The notes below the pieces were generated by a model. It was not told the origin of the DNA. It ran no database searches and saw nothing but the letters and a program-made list of their open reading frames with translations. A stretch of DNA of 10,689 nucleotides from Baffinella frigidus (taxonomy: Eukaryota > Cryptophyceae > Cryptomonadales > Baffinellaceae). Position numbers and translations under genes: made by a program. This document shows positions 6,795 to 10,689 of the stretch, piece by piece; positions within the stretch are counted from its first letter, which is position 1; each line of letters opens with the position of its first letter. The DNA is taken from assembly GCA_026770585.1 (NCBI GenBank), contig MU646536.1, positions 375,858 through 386,546 on the forward strand, read 5' to 3'.

Positions 6795-7096
6795 TGCAGT
6801 CACCTTGTAAACACGTGGTGTTTGCCAGACATGACCACTCGCTGTGCGTAAAGCTAATCTCGCCATAGATGAATTTTTGTAGCCCGTGTGTACTGGATTT
6901 TCAGCGCTAACTGTGTTGTATGGCGAGCCCAGTTTTGCTCATGCAGAGACAGGAACTGTCCGGCAAACACGTGTGCACGGTGACTGCGAGTTCAACGTGT
7001 TTTATGGAGAGCCCAGTTCCGCTACCGAGCGAGGACGGGACACGATTTAAAAAACTTTAACCTGAATGCTGAAGGAAATGGACTTTTAAAATGAAA

Positions 7097-7124
7097 AGCC
7101 AGGACCGGAATCCCGGTCCTGGCT
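7097..7124. other. Perfect 12-bp hairpin
   Basis: AGCCAGGACCGG, the loop AATC, then CCGGTCCTGGCT: a perfect GC-rich stem of 12 pairs. It resembles a bacterial terminator in shape but lacks a following T-run, and the setting is eukaryotic. It lies in unique sequence between the second and third D copies. Confidence 0.9.
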
Positions 7125-7358
7125 GTCTTATATGTGCCGAGTTGGCTCGACAGCGGTAGTCAGGCAGAGCTGGAACCTGTTGGATTCGAGGGAGAGACGC
7201 CTAATTGCCTGAACGAGAATGATCACGTATCTCTGAGATAAGGCTTGTCTGGCAAACACGTGTACATGGAGACTGTGAGTCAAATGTGTTTTATGGCGAG
7301 CCCAGTTCTACTCAGGCAGAGATAGGACCTGGGCAAACGCCGTGCATGTGCTCTAGGG

Positions 7359-7546
7359 TAGAGCTATTCCGGTAGGACTTGTCGCGTTTTCGATTTCGAG
7401 ACTTCGAGACTTCGAGACTTCATTTGTACCCTGAGATTTGAAACGGTGTGTTTTAAAACGTTTTACGCCCTTTGAAACCTTTTTGAAGTCTGAAATCTTG
7501 AAATCTCGAAGTCGAAAACGCGACAAGTCCTACCGGAATAGCTCTA
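7359..7546. mobile_element. TA-flanked fold-back element, MITE-like (188 bp)
   Basis: A perfect 35-base inverted repeat at 7359-7393 and 7512-7546 begins TAGAGCTATTCCGGTAGGAC. Imperfect complementarity continues inward to about 7427 and 7479, including three direct CGAGACTT units in the left arm. If the outer TA on each side is counted as a duplicated target, the element proper is 7361-7544 and resembles Tc1/mariner-type (Stowaway-like) MITEs, which duplicate TA. It has no open frame. The near-perfect long arms imply recent origin or gene conversion. A related end is seen at 3939. Confidence 0.75.
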
Positions 7547-7782
7547 TGTGATCTAGGTGTGTGTGATCTAGGGTTCCAGAGAACCTGGGCCAACGCCACT
7601 TTAGCCAGATGTGGCTAAGCTAAGACAGACATTACCCTCAAACCCTCTGGCGTGGGAGGTTCTGCCGTGAATGTGTTTTATGGAGAGCCCAGTTTTACTT
7701 GTGGAGAGATAAGACCTGGGCCCGAGCCTCGCCCCGCTGCTCCTGCATGCCATCGATCACCGCCTGGATCGCCACTTTCCCT

Positions 7783-8138
7783 GGGTTTGGGGTTTGTGGT
7801 TTGGGGTTTGGGGTTTGGGGTTTGGGGTTTGGGGTTTGGGGTTTGGGGGTTTGGGGTTTGGGGTTTAGGGGTTGGGGTTGGGGGGTTGGGGTTTGGGGTT
7901 TGGGGTTTGTGGTTTGGGGTTTGGGGTTTGGGGTTTGGGGTTTGGGGTTTGGGGTTTGGGGGTTTGGGGTTTGTGGTTTAGGGTTTGAGGTTTAGGGTTA
8001 CGAGTTTAGAGTTAAGAGTTAAGAGTTAGAGTTAAGAGTTAAGAGTTAGGGTTGAGAGTTAGGGTTACGAGTTTAGGGTTACGAGTTTAGGGTTAAGAGT
8101 TTAGGGTTTAGGGTATAGGGCTTAGGGTTTAGGGTTTA
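7783..8138 (+). repeat. Interstitial telomere-like tract 4 (longest)
   Basis: About 200 bases dominated by TTTGGGG (7783-7975), then TTTAGGG, then a GAGTTAA / GTTAAGA variant zone (about 8000-8060), and back to TTTAGGG to 8138. G-rich strand on +. Three open reading frames read GLGFGVW-type heptads from it; these are artefacts of 7-base periodicity. Confidence 0.95.
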
Positions 8139-8139
8139 G

Positions 8140-8406
8140 CCAGCCATACCTGGTCACTCTGCTACAACCTACACTCCGTGGTGGGGGAGGGGGCAAGCCA
8201 GACTACTGGAGGGGGTAGCGTCCTTGGAAACACCAATTTTGCATTTCGACGATTCCAACAGTAAACAATCTCCCCTGGTTCCTTCCGATGAATGGACTTT
8301 TGACGAACCCTTCCAAGAATGTGGCGTGGGAGCATGCCGGCCGTGGTGGTATCCATACGGTCTCATAACGCAATGCAGTTCTTGGGGGTTAGGGTTTAGG
8401 TGTTAG
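8140..8406 (+). other. Unique spacer with a protein-like open frame
   Basis: The 245 bases between tracts 4 and 5 match none of the other repeat families. From the TAG at 8137-8139, the + frame stays open to the TAG at 8404-8406, and the middle reads DDSNSKQSPLVPSDEWTFDE, then a Cys/Trp-rich piece. There is no ATG; a TTG at 8224 is the first alternative start. The last residues come from telomere-like repeat. The minus strand also has two frames open over much of the interval, so open length alone is weak evidence. I recognise no family; possible captured exon fragment. Confidence 0.2.
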
Positions 8407-8578
8407 GGTTTAGGTTTCAGGGTTTGGGATTCGGGATTTGGGATTTATGTTTAGGTTCAGGATTAGGTTAAGGTTTAGGTTTAGGTTCAGGTTCAGGTTT
8501 AGGTTTAGGGTGAGGGTTCGGGTTTAGGATTTTGGGTTTAGGGTTTAGGGTTTGGGGTTTAGGGTTTAGGGTTTAGGG
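8384..8578 (+). repeat. Interstitial telomere-like tract 5
   Basis: Starts and ends with TTTAGGG or GTTAGGG units. The middle (about 8440-8510) is made of 6-base TTTAGG and TTCAGG units with GGATTTG variants, so the period drops from seven to six and returns. G-rich strand on +. Confidence 0.93.
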
Positions 8579-8597
8579 AGGGTAAACCTGGCTCGAC

Positions 8598-8615
8598 CTC
8601 TCCAGATCTGGAGAG
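8598..8615. other. Perfect 18-bp palindrome
   Basis: CTCTCCAGATCTGGAGAG is an exact palindrome 20 bases right of telomere-like tract 5 and 16 bases before the first satellite block at 8631. Confidence 0.85.
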
Positions 8616-8630
8616 ATCCTGCCGGCCGTC

Positions 8631-9330
8631 CTCATCAGGATCTCGCCAGATCAAGCTGGTTCCTCTCCGCCCTGCGATTCCCGCGATGGCCCGACACCCA
8701 TTCGCCACCACCCCTGTTCCCATAGGCTTCAGGATTCAGAATCTGGGATTTTCACCACGCCTGCTCCCCACATGCGAGCATGATCCAGAGGACTCTCGCT
8801 GTGTGCGGTGAGTGGTGTTGATGATGAGGCATGATACGGTATGTGTTGATTCGGCATGCCCTCATCAGGATATCGCCGAATCAGGTAGGTCCCGCGCCGC
8901 CCAGCGATCCCCGCGATGGCGCGACACCCGTTTGCCACCACCCCTGCTGCCCATGCCAACTGCTCAGCATGATAACTACTCTGACACCCAGAAAACCAAC
9001 CATTAAGTCATCAGACACCCGTTCGCCACGACCCCTGTCCCCCATATGCGGCCATGATCAAGAGGACTCTCGTTTCATGGAATTCGTGGCGTGGCTATGA
9101 GTCATGGTAAGTTGTGTGTATTCGGCATGCCCTCATCAGGATCTCGCCAAATCAGGCAGGTCCCGCGCCGCCCAGCGATTCCCGCGATCGCGCGACACCT
9201 GTTTGCCACTACGCATGCTCCCCATGTCCACGATAAATAACTACTTCACACACTCTCACCCAGAAACCCCATAATTAATATGGCCACCACCCCAGCTCCC
9301 CATGCGAACATGATCGCTAGAGCGGTTTTC
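8631..9330. repeat. 240-261 bp satellite, about three units
   Basis: CTCATCAGGA blocks at 8631, 8871 and 9132 each precede GCCGCCCAGCGAT or a variant, CCCGCGATGGCGCGACAC and GCCACCACCCCTG. A further block, ATGCGAGCATGATC..GAGGACTCTCG, recurs at about 8771 and 9047, with a partial relative at about 9302. Spacing between units is 240 and 261 bases. The final unit is truncated near 9330, where unique sequence begins. Confidence 0.88.
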
Positions 9331-9426
9331 ACATCTGTTGGCCTCGAAAACAATCAAGCAATCCCAAAAGTTGACGATGCCGGTACTGAAGTATCTGGCT
9401 GGGGGCTGGACCTGGATCTTGCTTGA
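9280..9426 (+). other. 48-codon open frame, possible gene-end fragment
   Basis: An ATG at 9280-9282 opens a 48-codon frame to the TGA at 9424-9426. The N-terminal part (MATTPAPHAN) comes from the satellite unit. The rest, containing GLENNQAIPKVDDAGTEVSG then a WGLDLDLA end, lies in sequence that is not part of the satellite and has a normal, acidic, protein-like composition. No family is recognised. It ends 36 bases before telomere-like tract 6. It may be the tail of a captured gene fused to repeat sequence, or chance. Confidence 0.22.
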
Positions 9427-9462
9427 GGCGTTCGAGCGATCGCACCACTGCATCAGCACCCT

Positions 9463-9672
9463 GTGTTTAGGGTTTCGGTTTCAGGGTTCAGGGTTTAGGG
9501 TTCAGGGTTTAGGATTTCAGGTTTCTGGTTCAGGGTTTCGGTTTCGGGTGTCGGGTTTCGTGTTTCGTGTTTCGTGTTTCGTGTTTCGTGTTTCAGGTTT
9601 CTTGTTTCGTGTTTGGTGTTTGGTGTTTGGTGTTTGAGTTTCGTGTTTCATGTTTGAGTTTCGTGTTTGGGG
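9463..9672 (+). repeat. Interstitial telomere-like tract 6, TTTCGTG variants
   Basis: The left third is TTTAGGG and TTCAGGG. It then passes into TTTCGGG, consecutive TTTCGTG units (about 9560-9594), TTTGGTG units (about 9611-9633) and GTTTGAG. The 7-base period is largely kept although the G-triplet is lost. G-rich strand on +. It runs directly into the G-family repeat at 9675. Confidence 0.9.
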
Positions 9673-9725
9673 GAGGCGCACCCCGGGCGTGATGGTCTCA
9701 GCGAGGCGAGGAGCGAGAGCGAGCA

Positions 9726-9748
9726 ACCCGAAACAGCTTATTTCGGGT
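9726..9748. other. Short perfect hairpin
   Basis: ACCCGAAA, a seven-base loop, then TTTCGGGT. The arms resemble the CCCGAAA / TTTCGGG telomere-variant unit of the adjacent tract, so it may derive from a small inverted fragment of that tract. Confidence 0.7.
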
Positions 9749-10120
9749 CTGGGAGCTTCGAATATTCATTCCACAGCACTCTACGGTAGAACATCCCTAG
9801 GGACCTAGGGGGTTCCTGTATGGTGAATAGATGGACATATACACCTCTTTCGTGAACCTCTTATAAAATTTTCTACAGGTCGAAAACCCGATTTAAGCTG
9901 CCACAGGTTGTTGAGGGTGGTCACCCAGGGTGTGAGTGTCTCAGCAAGGCAAGGGGCGAGAGCAAAGGACGCGAGTTCCATGGTCACGTTACCAACTAAT
10001 CATCGGGCGGTAGCGTGACCAGTCCCCTACAAAAAAACTCTAAAAACGTTTCGACGAAGCCACTTGCAGATTTTAAACGAAGGCCACGGCCAGCTTCGCG
10101 TGGGTAGGGGGGCACCCCGG

Positions 10121-10188
10121 GGTTTCGGGTTTCGGGATTCGGGTTTTAGGTTTCGTGTTTCGGGTTTCGTGTTGAGAGTTTCGTTGTA
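10121..10188 (+). repeat. Interstitial telomere-like tract 7, within a G-family repeat
   Basis: TTTCGGG, TTTCGTG and TTTTAGG units of mostly 7-base period. G-rich strand on +. It lies between two copies of GCACCCCGGG (10112-10121 and 10198-10207). The homologous position in the next G-family copy (GCACCCCGGG at 10427-10436) has no tract. Confidence 0.9.
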
Positions 10189-10569
10189 AGGGGAGGCGCA
10201 CCCCGGGTGTGGGGGTCTCGACGAGGCGGGGAGCGCGAGCGAAGGGCGCGAGTTCCATGGAACTGGTCACGTTACCGGAACTGACCATAGAACTGGTCAC
10301 GTTACCGACCAAACATCGGGCGGCAGCGTGACCAGTCCCACACAAAAAAACTAAAAAAAATAGTTTTGCGACGCCTCGTGTAGATTTTGAAGAAATGCCA
10401 CGGCCAGGTTCTAGTGGGTAGGCAGCGCACCCCGGGCGTGAGCGTCTGAGCGAGGCGAGGGGCGAGCGCGAAGGATGCAAGGGCTCCAAGCGCCTCGGCC
10501 TGCACCCCCCGATCGAACATGTGCCGGAACATCGCGCCCAGTACCGCCGCGCCGCCGCATAGCTGAGGC

Positions 10570-10570
<1 letters not shown>

Positions 10571-10604
<34 letters not shown>

Positions 10605-10623
10605 TGGATATATATATATATAT

Positions 10624-10660
<37 letters not shown>
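10571..10660. repeat. (AT)n microsatellite
   Basis: Three long TA runs interrupted by TTTTTGGA and TTG. It separates GC-rich sequence on the left from about 29 bases of ordinary sequence at the window edge. The open frame through it encodes an Ile-Tyr repeat and is an artefact. Confidence 0.95.
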
Positions 10661-10662
<2 letters not shown>

Positions 10663-10689
10663 CGGTCAGCCAGAAAATATATAATTTTG

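Larger units (their letters stand above)
6795..7723. repeat. Dispersed D repeat, at least four copies
   Basis: Copies lie at about 6909-6960, 6961-7041, 7251-7334 and 7668-7723. They share GGCAAACACGTGT, GTGTTTTATGGAGAGCCCAG and a GAGATAGGACCTGGGC end in that order, with one or more blocks missing in some copies. A head-only copy in the opposite orientation is seen at about 6795-6827 (complement of GGCAAACAC, then GGTGACTGC). A tail fragment (ACCTGGGCCAACGCC) lies near 7584. The third copy is followed directly by the fold-back element at 7359. Confidence 0.8.
9675..10500. repeat. G-family repeat, four copies
   Basis: Copies start at about 9675, 9918, 10195 and 10421. The shared order is GCACCCCGGGCGTG, GTCTCAGCGAGGCGAGG, GCGAGTTCCATGG, GGTCACGTTACC, CATCGGGCGG, GCGTGACCAGTCCC, an A-rich run, then GCCACGGCCAG and GTGGGTAGG. 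The first copy is truncated after about 50 bases and followed by mostly unique DNA (9725-9900); the fourth is truncated near 10500. In each full copy GGTCACGTTACC pairs with GGTAGCGTGACC or GGCAGCGTGACC (9982-9993 with 10009-10020; 10295-10306 with 10322-10333). On the minus strand all four copies read forms of APRLAETLTPGV. Confidence 0.88.

Noticed and set aside
7097-7124. Rho-independent terminator
   Set aside because: The hairpin is not followed by a T-run and the window is clearly eukaryotic, so it is listed only as a hairpin.
7652-7995. Open frames with a GLGFGVW heptad
   Set aside because: Three frames of a 7-base repeat necessarily give a 7-residue repeat; this is telomere-like DNA, not a protein gene.
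8631-9330. Protein genes in the satellite region
   Set aside because: Open frames of 64 to 89 codons lie within repeat units and shift between units; they show no family features.

Overview
The window looks like nuclear, repeat-dominated DNA from a eukaryote. It carries long GA, GT and AT microsatellites and seven separate tracts built on the 7-base telomere unit TTTAGGG, the type known from land plants, many green algae, dinoflagellates and some other algae. The mixed base composition and compact satellites would fit an algal subtelomere. I considered a prasinophyte green alga, but nothing here fixes the species. I recognise no complete protein gene, tRNA, rRNA or CRISPR array.

Layout, left to right. 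Positions 1-1080 are CT, GA and GT microsatellites interleaved with four copies of a roughly 40-base non-microsatellite cassette. The first copy sits in a short, protein-like open frame. Positions 1080-1700 hold two fold-back (inverted-repeat) structures, one of them MITE-like. Positions 2189-2429 hold a 20-22 base minisatellite inside a 25-base flanking direct repeat, followed by C-rich DNA and a decayed tandem repeat. From about 3200 to the end, telomere-like tracts (3203, 4631, 6376, 7783, 8384, 9463 and 10121) alternate with different local repeat families: a fold-back element (3495-3693), a dispersed R repeat, two clusters of a GATC-rich repeat split by an inverted-repeat-bounded block with a 141-142 base satellite, a D repeat interrupted by a TA-flanked fold-back element (7359-7546), a 240-261 base satellite, and a G-family repeat. 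The window ends in an (AT)n tract.

All seven telomere-like tracts have the G-rich strand on the + strand. None is inverted. This fits a right-hand subtelomere built by repeated addition or copying of segments in one orientation. The tracts have local variants (TTTGGGG blocks, GTTAAGA, TTTCGTG, TTTAGG), so they look like aged and locally homogenised interstitial tracts, not a live chromosome end. The last tract (10121-10188) lies between two copies of a 10-base direct repeat, and an uninterrupted relative of the site lies about 230 bases away.

There is no gene network to describe. The only coding candidates are short open frames or fragments at 107-227, 8140-8406 and 9280-9426, all of low confidence. 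The value of the window is structural: a record of how telomere-like DNA, satellites and small fold-back elements were assembled at what is probably a chromosome-end region.
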